From the NCBI RefSeq assembly GCF_042663225.1, contig NZ_JBHTAA010000001.1, forward strand, positions 496,001 to 560,000: a stretch of 64,000 nt of DNA, in the 5' to 3' direction. Positions 8,554 through 17,151 of the stretch are shown piece by piece. Position numbers and translations under genes: made by a program. A model generated the notes under the pieces. That model worked only from the letters and a program-made list of their open reading frames with translations. It was not told the DNA's origin and made no database searches. Source of the DNA: Haloferax namakaokahaiae. GTDB taxonomy: Archaea; Halobacteriota; Halobacteria; Halobacteriales; Haloferacaceae. How positions within the stretch are numbered: position 1 is the first letter of the stretch; each line of letters starts with the position of its first letter.

Positions 8554-9954
8554 ATGGTCGTTCCCCGCTGGACGGTCCGAGTGTTCCTCGCGGCGCTCAT
8601 CCTCCTCTCGGCTACCACACTCGCCGTGGGATACGTCGAGGCAGAGCGCTCGAGCCAACAGGTGACCGGTGACCCGAGTGTCGAGCAAGCCTTCCGAACG
8701 GGTAATCGAAGCCCCGTCGTCGATGAACGGGACGGAATCACCGTCATCGCCACCGACTCTAACGCCTACATCGGCGACGAGAGCGACGGCGCTCGTGCGC
8801 TGGCAGAACTCGTCGCATTCGCCCCCGACGGGCGAATCTTCTACTACCAGAACGACCACACGCGCTACTGGGACGTAGACCCCGTGGAGGGGACGACTTC
8901 GACCGTCGAGTTCGTCTACGCCGACCACCTCGACGCCAGTCAGTGCGGCGGCGAGACCGACTGCACCCGAAACGGAATCGAACGAGTAGACCTGATGACC
9001 GGGGAGCGAACCCAGATTTACAGTCGCATCACCCCCGGCAAGCACTCGACGCGCTGGCACGACGTGGACCGCATCGACGACGAACACCTCCTCGTCGCCG
9101 ACATCTACCAAGACCGGGTGTTCGTCGTCAACACCACGAACGAGATTATCGAGTGGGAGTGGGACGCCCAGACCGACTACGACGTGGACGAGACCGGCGG
9201 GCCGTTCCCCTCGGACTGGACCCACCTCAACGACGTGGAGTACGTCGAAATCGACGGCAGACCCGTCGTGATGGTGAGCCTCCGCAATCAGGACCAGGTC
9301 GTCTTCATCGACATGGAAGAGGGCCTGATGGAAGAGTGGACCCTCGGCAGCGAGGACGACTACGACACCATCTACGAACAGCACAACCCCGACTTCATCC
9401 CCGAAGAACGAGGTGGCCCGGCGGTGCTCGTCGCCGACTCGGAGAACGGGCGCGTCATCGAATACCAGCGCGAGGATGGGTCGTGGGTCCAGTCGTGGAC
9501 GTGGACCGACGAGCGGATGCGGTGGCCCCGCGACGCCGACCGCCTGCCGAACGGAAACACGCTCATCACCGACTCGAACGGTGACCGCGTCCTCGAAGTG
9601 GACCCGAACGGCACCGTCGTCTGGTCGGCGACGATAGGATTCCCCTACGAGGCCGAGCGACTCGGAACCGGCGACGAGAGCGCGGGCGGCCAGAGTGCGG
9701 TTGCACTCGGTCTGCCTTCGCAGACGCTCGACGACCTCGATACGTCGGTTCAGACGCAGGTCACCGAGACGCTCCCCCCGGACATCGTCAACGCCATCTC
9801 GTACGTGTTCCCCCGGTGGGTCGGCACGATAGAGGTGCTGGCGGTGCTGATCCTCATCGGGACGGTAGTCACGTGGATGGCGCTCGAATACCGGTGGGCG
9901 GGCTACTCCATCGGCCTTCGAATCCCGATTTCGCTGCGGAGGAGACAATCGTGA
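8554..9954 (+). CDS. Arylsulfotransferase-like membrane-anchored beta-propeller protein
   Basis: The 466-residue protein has an N-terminal membrane segment (about residues 8-27), a large external domain and a C-terminal membrane helix (about 425-448). The central region shows beta-propeller blades with repeats of the form DRVFVVNTTNEIIEW, NEIIEWEWDAQ and NGDRVLEVDPNGTVVW. DWTHLNDVEY and WPRDADRLPNGNTLI are typical of the arylsulfotransferase (ASST) group. ASST enzymes transfer sulfate between phenolic compounds; in archaea the substrate is not established. The next gene starts inside its stop codon (GTGA overlap), so it is probably co-expressed with that glycosyltransferase-like protein. Activity is inferred from the family; I did not identify the catalytic histidine. 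Confidence 0.7.
   Translation: MVVPRWTVRVFLAALILLSATTLAVGYVEAERSSQQVTGDPSVEQAFRTGNRSPVVDERDGITVIATDSNAYIGDESDGARALAELVAFAPDGRIFYYQNDHTRYWDVDPVEGTTSTVEFVYADHLDASQCGGETDCTRNGIERVDLMTGERTQIYSRITPGKHSTRWHDVDRIDDEHLLVADIYQDRVFVVNTTNEIIEWEWDAQTDYDVDETGGPFPSDWTHLNDVEYVEIDGRPVVMVSLRNQDQVVFIDMEEGLMEEWTLGSEDDYDTIYEQHNPDFIPEERGGPAVLVADSENGRVIEYQREDGSWVQSWTWTDERMRWPRDADRLPNGNTLITDSNGDRVLEVDPNGTVVWSATIGFPYEAERLGTGDESAGGQSAVALGLPSQTLDDLDTSVQTQVTETLPPDIVNAISYVFPRWVGTIEVLAVLILIGTVVTWMALEYRWAGYSIGLRIPISLRRRQS
9938..9944 (+). promoter_or_regulatory. Shine-Dalgarno that decides the GTG start at 9951
   Basis: GGAGGAG lies six bases before GTG 9951, inside the end of the upstream gene. It favours this GTG over a longer frame from 9816, which would translate shadow sequence. 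Confidence 0.65.
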
Positions 9955-11555
9955 CCGTTCGAGACACGTCGGCCGAGTCGTCGGCGACGGCCACGATTCG
10001 GTCGGTCGCCCACGCCGCACCGCTCACGCCGTCTGACCGGTACTGGCTGTTCTTAGCGATGCTTCCCGGACTCGTCGCGGCGGGCGTCTATCTCTTCGTG
10101 ATGCCGTATCCGGGTTACGGTGCCGGGTTGTACGCGAAAATCGCCCTCGAACTACAGGCGAACGGCTACCTCTTGCCGGCGCGAATTCCGGGCTACACCG
10201 TCGATGGCGTCCCGTTCGCGTATCCGCCGCTCCAGTTCTACATCCTCGCGGTGCTGTTCGACCTCGGGTTCGACCCCATTGCCGTCGCCCGAGTGCTCCC
10301 CGCGATTGCGGTCATTGCGACGCAGATTCCGGTGTACCTCCTCACCCGCGACATCACGGAGTCGCGGCCGACGGCGGCGATTGCCACCGCGCTGGTGGTG
10401 CTCAACCCGCAGGTGTTGCAGTGGCACATCTCGGCCGGGGGCGTCGTCCGGGCGTTCGCCTTCCTGTACGCGATGGTGGCCATCTACGCGGGGTATCACG
10501 TCTTCACGTCCGGCAACCGTCGAGCGATGGTGCTCGGTGCGGCCGCCTTCGGACTCACCGTCCTGACTCACCCGACCTACACGCTGTTCGTCGTCGCAAC
10601 GTATCTCCTGTTCTGGGTCGTCCTCGACCGGAGTCTAATCGGGTTCGGTCGGGGCGCGCTCGTCGGCATTGGTGGGCTGAGTATCGCCGCCCCGTGGTTG
10701 TGGTGGGTACTATCGACGCACGGTCTCGACGTGTTCACCGCCGCAGCGGGCACCCACGGTGGGATTGGTGGCGGGCTCGAAGCGGCCGTCGCGTTTCTGT
10801 CGCCCTATCACGTGTTGCTCCTCGCGGCGATTGGCTACCTCGTGGTCCGGCGTGAGTACCTGCTCGTGAGCTGGCTCGTCGTCGTGGCAGTGCTGTTTCA
10901 GCAATCGCGGTTCGCCTACGCAGTGGGCGGTATCGCCCTCGCAACTGCACTCTACGACCTGACGATACGGGCGCGCCTGTTCGGTCGCCTGCAGGCGTTC
11001 AGCCTCGGCCGGTTCGACCGCAGAGCCATCGGAACGGTGTTTCTCGTCGTCGGTATCGCCGTCGGCGGCGTCTACGTCTCCTCGGAGTTCGCAAGCCAGT
11101 CCGACCCGTTGGCGCCCGCGTTCATCGACGATTCCAGCGTCGAAGCCATGGAGTGGGCGGCCGCCGAGACGCCGCCGGACGCGACGTTCGTCGTGGTCGG
11201 CGACGCCGCCGAGTGGTTCCCCATGATGACTGACCGAACCATCCTCATCGGTCCGTGGGGTGTCGAATGGGAGGGCGACGGACCGTTCGAACGCCAGATC
11301 ACCGCCTACGAGACGAGTTCCGAGTGTCAGACGGCGACGTGCGTCGAGCAGGTCGCCGCCAGCGTCGGCGGGTCACCCGACTACGTCTACGTTCCACGCG
11401 GGAGGTACACGATTCGCGGCCACGGAATGGTCACCTTCGGGTCGCTCGAACGGTCGTTCGACCGGTCGCCGAAGTGGCAGCGCGCCTACGAGAATAGAGA
11501 TGTCATCATCTACCGGTCGAAGCCCGTGTTCGAATCAGACGAATCCGAACAGTGA
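9951..11555 (+). CDS. Multi-pass membrane glycosyltransferase-like protein (GT-C type)
   Basis: The 534-residue protein starts with GTG at 9951, overlapping the previous stop. About ten hydrophobic helices span residues 25-350, followed by a soluble domain of roughly 170 residues outside the membrane (from FIDDSSVEAMEWAAAETPPD). The first loop (YPGYGAGLYAKIALELQANG) and FAYPPLQFY fit the GT-C/oligosaccharyltransferase-like fold, in which lipid-phosphate sugars are donors. Together with the sulfotransferase-like gene before it, this suggests assembly or modification of a surface glycan or lipid. Its last 21 bases overlap the convergent gene at 11535. Exact donor and acceptor cannot be read from sequence. 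Confidence 0.65.
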   Translation: MTVRDTSAESSATATIRSVAHAAPLTPSDRYWLFLAMLPGLVAAGVYLFVMPYPGYGAGLYAKIALELQANGYLLPARIPGYTVDGVPFAYPPLQFYILAVLFDLGFDPIAVARVLPAIAVIATQIPVYLLTRDITESRPTAAIATALVVLNPQVLQWHISAGGVVRAFAFLYAMVAIYAGYHVFTSGNRRAMVLGAAAFGLTVLTHPTYTLFVVATYLLFWVVLDRSLIGFGRGALVGIGGLSIAAPWLWWVLSTHGLDVFTAAAGTHGGIGGGLEAAVAFLSPYHVLLLAAIGYLVVRREYLLVSWLVVVAVLFQQSRFAYAVGGIALATALYDLTIRARLFGRLQAFSLGRFDRRAIGTVFLVVGIAVGGVYVSSEFASQSDPLAPAFIDDSSVEAMEWAAAETPPDATFVVVGDAAEWFPMMTDRTILIGPWGVEWEGDGPFERQITAYETSSECQTATCVEQVAASVGGSPDYVYVPRGRYTIRGHGMVTFGSLERSFDRSPKWQRAYENRDVIIYRSKPVFESDESEQ

Positions 11556-12668
11556 GGCTGCGAGGGTCATCACCCACGCGACGAGTGCCGCGTTCTTCTG
11601 CCTGCGGTCGTCGAGCGCGACGCCGTAGGCGAACGCTCCGAGCGAGCTGGCGAGTGCGGCCCGGTGAATCACGAGATCGACCGAGACCTTCGAGACGCCG
11701 AGGGCGTTCATGTCGAGGACGAACGCCGCACCGAGACCGACGATTGCGAGCAGCGGTGCGAGGTTCGCGGGCATGTCGCGGGCGAAATGTCGAGCGAGGA
11801 GTAGCGGCCCGACGACGAGTACGGGATAGAGCAATCCCGCGAAGAGTTTGGGCGTGACGCCGGGGAACAGCCCTTCGGCGGCGACTCCCGCGACCCTGAC
11901 GCCCAAGACGAGCGCGACGAGCGTCAGCGGGAACGCGACGAAGTCCGTCTGCTCGGTCTCCCACTGCGTTCGGCTCACGACCGGAGCCGCTGCGGCGATG
12001 ACGAGCGCGGCGGGGGCGAGACCGACGACGGTCGTCCACCCGTCGCTGCCGCCGCCGCGGTGACCGTGGTAGACGCGGTCAACGTCGCTCACGACCGGTT
12101 GCCGCCGAAGGTCGTTTTCGAGCTGTCGCGCCGCGGGTGCGACCCCCGTCACCGTGTGCCGGAGGCGGTACCAATCCCAATACTCCACGTGGGGTTGGAA
12201 CGCCGTCCAGTTCCCGGATGGCGATGGATACGCGCGGAGATGCGTCCGGGTGCCGAGATACGTTCCGTCTTGGAGTTGGTACTCCGAGTGGACCCACTTC
12301 CCGCGGTCGTCGCGCTCTGACATCAGGTACGTGTATCGCGTCGCCCCACGAGCGGGGTGCCACGGCGAGGTATCGAACACGGGGTCGTCGCCTTCGGCCG
12401 TACTCCAGTTGAGCGACGAGGGGTCGGTCAGCAATCGCTTCGTTCGCTCGGTGTCACCGTGGACGATGACGGTGAGTGCGAGCGTCCGTTTATCGATGGA
12501 TTGGCTCTTGCTGGTGTAGGGCCAGACGTAGGTCCCTTCGGTCGGTTGCACGAGGCGGTCGTCTGTTGGGGGACCATCGTGGGCAGTGGTGTTCGGAGTG
12601 AGCGCCGCACTCGTCAGTAGGCTTACCCCGAGGAGGACGGCCAGGACCACTGCCAATCGGTATCGCAC
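11535..12668 (-). CDS. Membrane protein with LssY_C-like external domain, unknown function
   Basis: The 377-residue protein starts with GTG at 12666-12668. It has an N-terminal signal/anchor (about residues 6-24), then an external domain of about 175 residues. This domain includes YLMSERDDRGKWVHSEYQL, LGTRTHLRAYPSPSGNW and RHTVTGVAPAARQLENDL, which resemble the LssY C-terminal domain. About six membrane helices follow (residues 215-377). The end overlaps the glycosyltransferase-like gene by 21 bases, tail to tail. A TATA box about 27 bases upstream suggests a leaderless transcript beginning at the GTG. The LssY_C resemblance is a memory-based impression. Confidence 0.55.
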   Translation of the reverse strand: MRYRLAVVLAVLLGVSLLTSAALTPNTTAHDGPPTDDRLVQPTEGTYVWPYTSKSQSIDKRTLALTVIVHGDTERTKRLLTDPSSLNWSTAEGDDPVFDTSPWHPARGATRYTYLMSERDDRGKWVHSEYQLQDGTYLGTRTHLRAYPSPSGNWTAFQPHVEYWDWYRLRHTVTGVAPAARQLENDLRRQPVVSDVDRVYHGHRGGGSDGWTTVVGLAPAALVIAAAAPVVSRTQWETEQTDFVAFPLTLVALVLGVRVAGVAAEGLFPGVTPKLFAGLLYPVLVVGPLLLARHFARDMPANLAPLLAIVGLGAAFVLDMNALGVSKVSVDLVIHRAALASSLGAFAYGVALDDRRQKNAALVAWVMTLAASLFGFV

Positions 12669-12690
12669 AGGTCGGGGGTGGTCAGGACCG

Positions 12691-12700
12691 TATATATATC
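12691..12700 (-). promoter_or_regulatory. TATA box for the membrane-protein gene
   Basis: TATATATATC (plus strand) is centred about 27 bases upstream of the GTG at 12668. This matches a haloarchaeal TATA element for a leaderless mRNA. Confidence 0.55.
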
Positions 12701-12827
12701 TCTAGCTTCAGTTTGTTTCATTTACCAGAAATTCAGGGATGAACCTTGCGTCTGCGAAAGACGAGAGTGCGTGATTGTTCTATTCTACCGAGTATCAGTA
12801 GAATTTCAACAATATTCTGGGCGTATC

Positions 12828-13826
12828 TTAGTCCGAGTTAGAACGCGTCTCGGCCGCGTCGATACTCCCGATTTCTGGCGTGTCGTCCGACCCCATTCTC
12901 GACTGCATCTTGCCGACGACGACGGTGACGACGTAGATTGCGACGGCGACGAGGACGATGACCCCGCCCGCGGTCGCATCACCGTAGTACGACGCGGCGA
13001 TACCGAGGATGACAGCGAGTTCGGCGAGCACGACCGAAACGAGCAGCGATTCGTTGAAGCTGCGCGAAACTTGCGCGGCGGCCGCGACGGGGACGACGAG
13101 CATGGCCGCGACGAGAATCACACCCATAATCTGCATCGCGCCGACGACGACCAGCGCGGTCAGCATGACCATGATTCGGTTGTACCACGTCACCGAGAGA
13201 CCGGAGACGGCCGCGGCGGTTTCGTCGAAGGTGACGTAGAGCAGTTGGTTACGCGTGAGCGCGACGGTGCCGACGATGATAGCGAACAGGACGAGGAGGA
13301 TGGCGGCGTTCTCGGCCGAGACGGTCGAGAGGTTGCCGAACAGATACTGGTTGATACCGACGGCGAGACCACCCGCGTTGATGCTGATGAGCACCGTCCC
13401 GAGGGCGAATCCGGTCGAGAGGACGATTGCCATCGACACGTCGTTGTAGGCGTCGGTCGCCTCCGAGATGAGTTCGATGAGCAGCGCGGCGATGATGGCG
13501 ACGACGACGGCGCTCAGATAGGGGGAGACGCCGAAGTTTAATACACCATTGAGGAACAACCCAATCGCAACCCCGGCGAAGGCGGTGTGAGCGAGGGCGT
13601 CGCCGATGAGCGCGAGTTGGCGGTGGACGAGAAACGTCCCGATGAGCGGGGCCATAACCCCGATACACAGGCCGACGAGAATCGCACGGTGCATGAACTG
13701 GTACTGGAGGAGTTCGAGACCGGTGGCGTCGGCGAGAAAGAACATCACCTCGGACCAAACGGTGAGGAACCAGTAGAGGGGTACAAGCACCGGGTCGAGC
13801 GCGCTCTGTAGGAGAACCGGGTTCAT
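12828..13826 (-). CDS. znuB: Zinc/manganese ABC transporter permease
   Basis: The 332-residue integral membrane protein belongs to the ABC-3 family (ZnuB/MntB/TroC). About nine hydrophobic helices are visible. The diagnostic block RQLALIGDALAHTAFAGVAIG (about residues 69-89) and GAMQIMGVILVAAMLVVPVAAA (about 234-255) contact the ATPase and line the pathway. The tail is short and cytoplasmic. It follows the ATPase gene with an ATGA overlap, so subunit stoichiometry is probably kept by coupling. It is the last gene of the znuA-znuC-znuB operon. Zn and Mn cannot be separated from the permease sequence. Confidence 0.9.
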   Translation of the reverse strand: MNPVLLQSALDPVLVPLYWFLTVWSEVMFFLADATGLELLQYQFMHRAILVGLCIGVMAPLIGTFLVHRQLALIGDALAHTAFAGVAIGLFLNGVLNFGVSPYLSAVVVAIIAALLIELISEATDAYNDVSMAIVLSTGFALGTVLISINAGGLAVGINQYLFGNLSTVSAENAAILLVLFAIIVGTVALTRNQLLYVTFDETAAAVSGLSVTWYNRIMVMLTALVVVGAMQIMGVILVAAMLVVPVAAAAQVSRSFNESLLVSVVLAELAVILGIAASYYGDATAGGVIVLVAVAIYVVTVVVGKMQSRMGSDDTPEIGSIDAAETRSNSD

Positions 13827-14566
13827 TGGGCACCTCCAGCGAGGCTCATGGGCGTACCGAACGCCCGAGCCAGTGCGTTACTCTCGACGAACTCGTCGGT
13901 CGGGCCGTCGAAGTACACCTCGCGGTTGAGACAGACGACGCGGTCGGCGTGGTCGGTGACGGCGTGCAGGTCGTGCTCGATGAGGAGGATGGTGATTCCC
14001 GACTCGTTGAGCGAATCGAGCAGGTCGTAGAAGGCTTCGACCGACTCGGCATCGACCCCGACGGTCGGTTCGTCGAGGACGAGCAAGTCGGCCTCGCCAG
14101 CGAGTGCGCGGGCGATGAACGCACGTTGGCGCTGGCCGCCAGAGAGTTGCGTCACCCGTCGATTCGCAAACGCGGTCATCCCGACGGTTTCGATAGCTTC
14201 GTCCACGATTCGGTTGTCTTCCTCCGAGAGGCGGCCGAAGCCGACGTGTGGGAACCGACCCATCTTGACGACTTCGCGGACCGTAATCGGCATCTCCTTC
14301 GACGCGCTCGCGTGCTGGGCGACGTAGCCGATTTTCGCACCCTCGTCGAACGTGTGCGAGGGTTCGCCGAATAAGCGCGCCGTGCCGGCATCCGGGCGAA
14401 GTAAGCCGAGGAGCAGTTTCATCAGCGTCGATTTTCCCGACCCGTTCGGGCCGACGATGGCGAGGTACTCGCCGGCGTCGATGCGAAGCGAGATATCGGA
14501 CACCACCGGTGAAGCAGTGTAGCCGAACGTCACGTCGTCGAGTTCGACGACCGGCGTCTCGGTCAT
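13823..14566 (-). CDS. znuC: Zinc/manganese ABC transporter ATPase
   Basis: The 247-residue nucleotide-binding subunit starts at the ATG at 14564-14566, which overlaps the znuA stop as ATGA. Upstream in-frame residues are shadow sequence. It has Walker A GPNGSGKST (residues 39-47), the ABC signature LSGGQRQR (141-148), Walker B LLVLDEP (161-167) and the switch histidine in LLIEHDLH. It powers metal import by the znuB permease at the inner face of the membrane. Both ends overlap operon neighbours by four bases. Halobacterium has a homologous system (ZurA/ZurM/YcdH) reported as a manganese importer under SirR, so manganese is a real alternative to zinc. Confidence 0.92.
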   Translation of the reverse strand: MTETPVVELDDVTFGYTASPVVSDISLRIDAGEYLAIVGPNGSGKSTLMKLLLGLLRPDAGTARLFGEPSHTFDEGAKIGYVAQHASASKEMPITVREVVKMGRFPHVGFGRLSEEDNRIVDEAIETVGMTAFANRRVTQLSGGQRQRAFIARALAGEADLLVLDEPTVGVDAESVEAFYDLLDSLNESGITILLIEHDLHAVTDHADRVVCLNREVYFDGPTDEFVESNALARAFGTPMSLAGGAQ

Positions 14567-15651
14567 TCGAAGTTCCTCCACTGCTCGTTCCAGCCGTCGA
14601 GTTCGATTTCGTCGGGTGATTTGTTCCCGAGGACGACTTCGAAGGTGGGCATGTTGATGTTGTAGGCTATCTCCTCGTAGCCCCATCCGTTCTCGACCCA
14701 GTCCTCGCGGACGCCCGCGTAGGGAGTGACGGGATAGTAGGCTTCGACGCTCGTCTCGGCGAGGAGTTGCTTCGCCGGGCGGCGAGTCTCGAAGACGGCC
14801 GCGCCGATGTACTTGATTCCGTTCTCCTCGATGACGCGCTTTGCTTCGGTGATATCCGAGGGCGTGATGTCGCCACTCGCGGCGAGGTTGACGACGAGCG
14901 GGCGCATCTCGACGCCGTAGCGAACGCCGAGGTACTGGAAGGCGTTGTGGGCCGCCAGTTGGACGACCTTGCGGTCGGCGTTGTCGAAGATTTGCTGGTA
15001 GTCGCGGTCGATTCGGTCGAGCACCTCGGTCTTGTACGCCTCGGCGTTCTCGCGGAACGTGTCTTCGTGCTCGGGGGCGAGTTCGACGAACCCTTCGGTG
15101 ATGTTATCGACCGATTGCTTGGCGCGCTGTGGGTCGAGCCAGAAGTGCGGGTCTTGGCCGCGGCCGTCGCCGACACCCTCTTCTTCGGGGTCGAGGCTCG
15201 CGGCGAGTTCGACGAGTTCGACGCCCTCGCGGACGTTGATGAGTTGCGTATCGACGTCGTCGTCTTTCAACGTCTGAATCGCGCGGTCGGCCCACGGTTG
15301 GAAGTTTTCGCCGACGTGGATGAAGGCGTCCGCCTCGATGATTTCGCGCGTGATGCTGGCGTTGGGTTCCCAGCCGTGGCCGTGAAGCCCCGTCGGGATG
15401 AGGTTCTTGACCGTCAGCGGCGTGTCTTTGGCGACTTTTCGGGCAAAGTCGTAGAAACTAAAGAAAGAAGCGACGACGACCGGACCGTCTCCCGAAGTGT
15501 CCGAATCGGTGTTCGTGTTCATCTCTCCACTACTGCCTCCAGATGCACCGCCGAGACAGCCGGCGAGACCGGTTGCGAGGAGACCCGCACCACCGGCGAG
15601 TAGCCGTCTGCGAGAGAGCTGTGAGGAGTCAGTTCCGAGATTTGAATTCAT
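14563..15651 (-). CDS. znuA: Metal-binding lipoprotein of Zn/Mn ABC transporter
   Basis: The 362-residue cluster A-I solute-binding protein has a Tat signal (LSRRRLLAGG, residues 12-21) and lipobox LAGC ending at Cys32, followed by a Gly/Ser-rich linker. Likely metal ligands are His in GLHGHGWEP (residues 90-92), His169 in DPHFWLDP and His235 in AAHNAF. The usual fourth acidic ligand (LDPLG in many ZnuA proteins) is replaced here by YYPVTPYAG, so the fourth ligand is unclear. The long His-rich loop of enterobacterial ZnuA is absent. It heads the transporter operon and lies just below a DtxR-like palindrome. Confidence 0.9.
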   Translation of the reverse strand: MNSNLGTDSSQLSRRRLLAGGAGLLATGLAGCLGGASGGSSGEMNTNTDSDTSGDGPVVVASFFSFYDFARKVAKDTPLTVKNLIPTGLHGHGWEPNASITREIIEADAFIHVGENFQPWADRAIQTLKDDDVDTQLINVREGVELVELAASLDPEEEGVGDGRGQDPHFWLDPQRAKQSVDNITEGFVELAPEHEDTFRENAEAYKTEVLDRIDRDYQQIFDNADRKVVQLAAHNAFQYLGVRYGVEMRPLVVNLAASGDITPSDITEAKRVIEENGIKYIGAAVFETRRPAKQLLAETSVEAYYPVTPYAGVREDWVENGWGYEEIAYNINMPTFEVVLGNKSPDEIELDGWNEQWRNFE

Positions 15652-15674
15652 TCTTGACTGAAACAGCGCTAGGC

Positions 15675-15683
15675 AAATATTTA
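15675..15683 (-). promoter_or_regulatory. TATA box of the znu operon
   Basis: AAATATTTA lies about 27 bases upstream of the znuA ATG at 15651. This suggests a leaderless operon transcript. Confidence 0.5.
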
Positions 15684-15706
15684 GAAGTTATGTTCTAAAC
15701 CAGAAA

Positions 15707-15720
15707 TTAGACTAGTCTAA
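15707..15720. promoter_or_regulatory. Perfect 14-bp palindrome, likely metal-repressor operator
   Basis: TTAGACTAGTCTAA is fully self-complementary and lies about 24 bases above the znu TATA box. Its half site resembles DtxR/SirR-family operators, TTAGnnnnnnCTAA. The related palindrome TTAGGCACGCCTAA occurs 1.0 kb away. Regulation by a SirR/MntR-like protein is inferred. Confidence 0.6.
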
Positions 15721-15833
15721 ATTTGATGGGGGCGACCCTTCGAAGCTCGAATCGTCGCCAGAAGAGAGTCGAAAGTTCAGCGCCAAACCACCGCCGTCCA
15801 AATCTCTTTGACTTCAGAGTCCAAACGGCGGGC

Positions 15834-16076
15834 ATGGGAATTGTCCTGTACGCGCTGGATGGCTGTCCGTTCTGTGAGAAGGTACACGACGCACTCGATG
15901 CGAACGACGTCGAGTACGAGACCGAGTGGGTCGAAGCCCTCCACTCGAAACGAAACGAGGTGAAGAAGGTGAGCGGCCAACGTGGGGTTCCCGTGCTCAT
16001 CGACGAGGACCACGGCGTGACGATGGCCGAGAGTGCGAACATCCTGCAGTACGTCGAGCAGACGCTCGCACGATGA
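15834..16076 (+). CDS. Glutaredoxin-like protein
   Basis: This 80-residue thioredoxin-fold protein starts at the ATG at 15834 (MGIVLYALDGCPFCEKV). The 37 upstream in-frame residues are basic and look non-coding. The dithiol active site CPFC is at residues 11-14. The cis-proline motif RGVPVLI and the C-terminal ESANILQYVEQ complete the glutaredoxin/GST-N fold. It probably reduces disulfides in the cytoplasm; in haloarchaea the partner thiol would be gamma-glutamylcysteine rather than glutathione. Its stop overlaps the next start as ATGA, linking it to cobalamin adenosyltransferase, though the functional tie is unclear. Confidence 0.85.
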   Translation: MGIVLYALDGCPFCEKVHDALDANDVEYETEWVEALHSKRNEVKKVSGQRGVPVLIDEDHGVTMAESANILQYVEQTLAR

Positions 16077-16606
16077 AAGTCTACACCGGACGCGGCGACG
16101 AGGGACTGACCGACCTGCGCGATATGACGCGCGTCTCGAAGACGAGTCACCGAATCGAGGCCTACGGCACCGTAGACGAGGTGAACGCCCTCATCGGGAC
16201 GATTCGTCCGACCGGATACGACGACGTAGACGAGCGACTGGAGGCGATGCAGAACCACCTGCACGTCGTCCAAGCCGACCTCGCCAATCCGAACCCCGAG
16301 GACGACGACCCGCAGATTCGCGCCGAGCACGTCGAATCACTCGAATCGTGGATCGACGAGGCTGACGAGGAACTCGACCCGCTTCGGTCGTTCATCCTGC
16401 CGGGTGGGAGCGAAAGCGGGGCCAAGATTCACCACGCGCGGGCGGTCTCGCGCCGTGCGGAACGACGCGTCGTCGCGCTCGCGGGCGAAGAACCGATCAA
16501 CGAGCAGGTGGTCGCCTACCTCAATCGACTCTCGGACGCGCTGTTTACCTACGCGCGACTGGTGAACAAGCGCGACGGCGTGCCCGAGTCGGCACCGACC
16601 TACTGA
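16073..16606 (+). CDS. ATP:cob(I)alamin adenosyltransferase (PduO type)
   Basis: The 177-residue protein starts at the ATG at 16073, overlapping the glutaredoxin stop. The P-loop-like N terminus MKVYTGRGDEGLTDLRD (residues 1-17), EAYGTVDEVNALIG (about 31-44) and the C-terminal RRAERRV and NRLSDALFTYAR are signatures of the PduO/MMAB family. The enzyme transfers the adenosyl group of ATP to reduced cobalamin, making coenzyme B12. It is a cytoplasmic trimer in characterised members. No other cobalamin gene lies in the window. Confidence 0.93.
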   Translation: MKVYTGRGDEGLTDLRDMTRVSKTSHRIEAYGTVDEVNALIGTIRPTGYDDVDERLEAMQNHLHVVQADLANPNPEDDDPQIRAEHVESLESWIDEADEELDPLRSFILPGGSESGAKIHHARAVSRRAERRVVALAGEEPINEQVVAYLNRLSDALFTYARLVNKRDGVPESAPTY

Positions 16607-16731
16607 CGGCATACCCGCTTTGGAGAGTGAATGGAGTTCCAGGACGGTCGAACCATGCCCACGGTAATTCCGTCCCGGAAGGACAGACGTTGCGGGTGAC
16701 CCGACCAGCGGGAGTTCGGGTTGCCCGTGTT

Positions 16732-16745
16732 TTAGGCACGCCTAA
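16732..16745. promoter_or_regulatory. DtxR/IdeR-like palindrome
   Basis: TTAGGCACGCCTAA has two perfect 6-base arms around a 2-base centre. This matches the TTAGGnnnnCCTAA pattern of iron-dependent DtxR-family operators. It lies 126 bases after the adenosyltransferase gene and 92 bases before the small gene at 16837, which would be the natural target. Confidence 0.6.
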
Positions 16746-16836
16746 GAATTACTAAAAACTGTCGGTCGTTCGGATATTCATGGCATTTGGTACCGAATAG
16801 CACAATCGTTTTCTTATTCGCCAGAGTATCTGAGGT

Positions 16837-17088
16837 ATGAATCGCCACTTCAGTGACGCTCGATACTACTTCGGACGGGGGTTCGACCACCTTTACGCGG
16901 GCCTTAAAGAAGAGACAGCACCACTACGACGTCGCGTGATGCGAGCGATGGGCTGGGAGACGGAAGACGAAGCGCCGGAGCCGCAGACTCGACGTGAACG
17001 TGTCGAATACGGTGCTCGGCAGGCCGCCACTCGGGGTCGGAGAGTCGCCGGAGACGTGCGTCGTCGCGTCGGTCGGACGGGACAGTAG
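16837..17088 (+). CDS. Conserved small haloarchaeal protein, unknown function
   Basis: The 83-residue protein begins MNRHFSDARYYFGRGFDHLYAGL. This N terminus is like a haloarchaeal DUF family (possibly DUF7553) that starts with MN-HF-DA-YY. The first 40 residues can form an amphipathic helix; the remainder is unusually basic for a halophile (many Arg, e.g. GRRVAGDVRRRVGRTG) and may bind nucleic acid or membrane. The preceding 230 bases carry a DtxR-like palindrome, so expression may depend on iron or manganese. It lies just upstream of tRNA-Val. Confidence 0.6.
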   Translation: MNRHFSDARYYFGRGFDHLYAGLKEETAPLRRRVMRAMGWETEDEAPEPQTRRERVEYGARQAATRGRRVAGDVRRRVGRTGQ

Positions 17089-17151
17089 TCCCCGCAATCG
17101 ACCCACAACGTAAGTCTTAATTGACGCGCCGGGGTACGGAAAACCGTAGCC

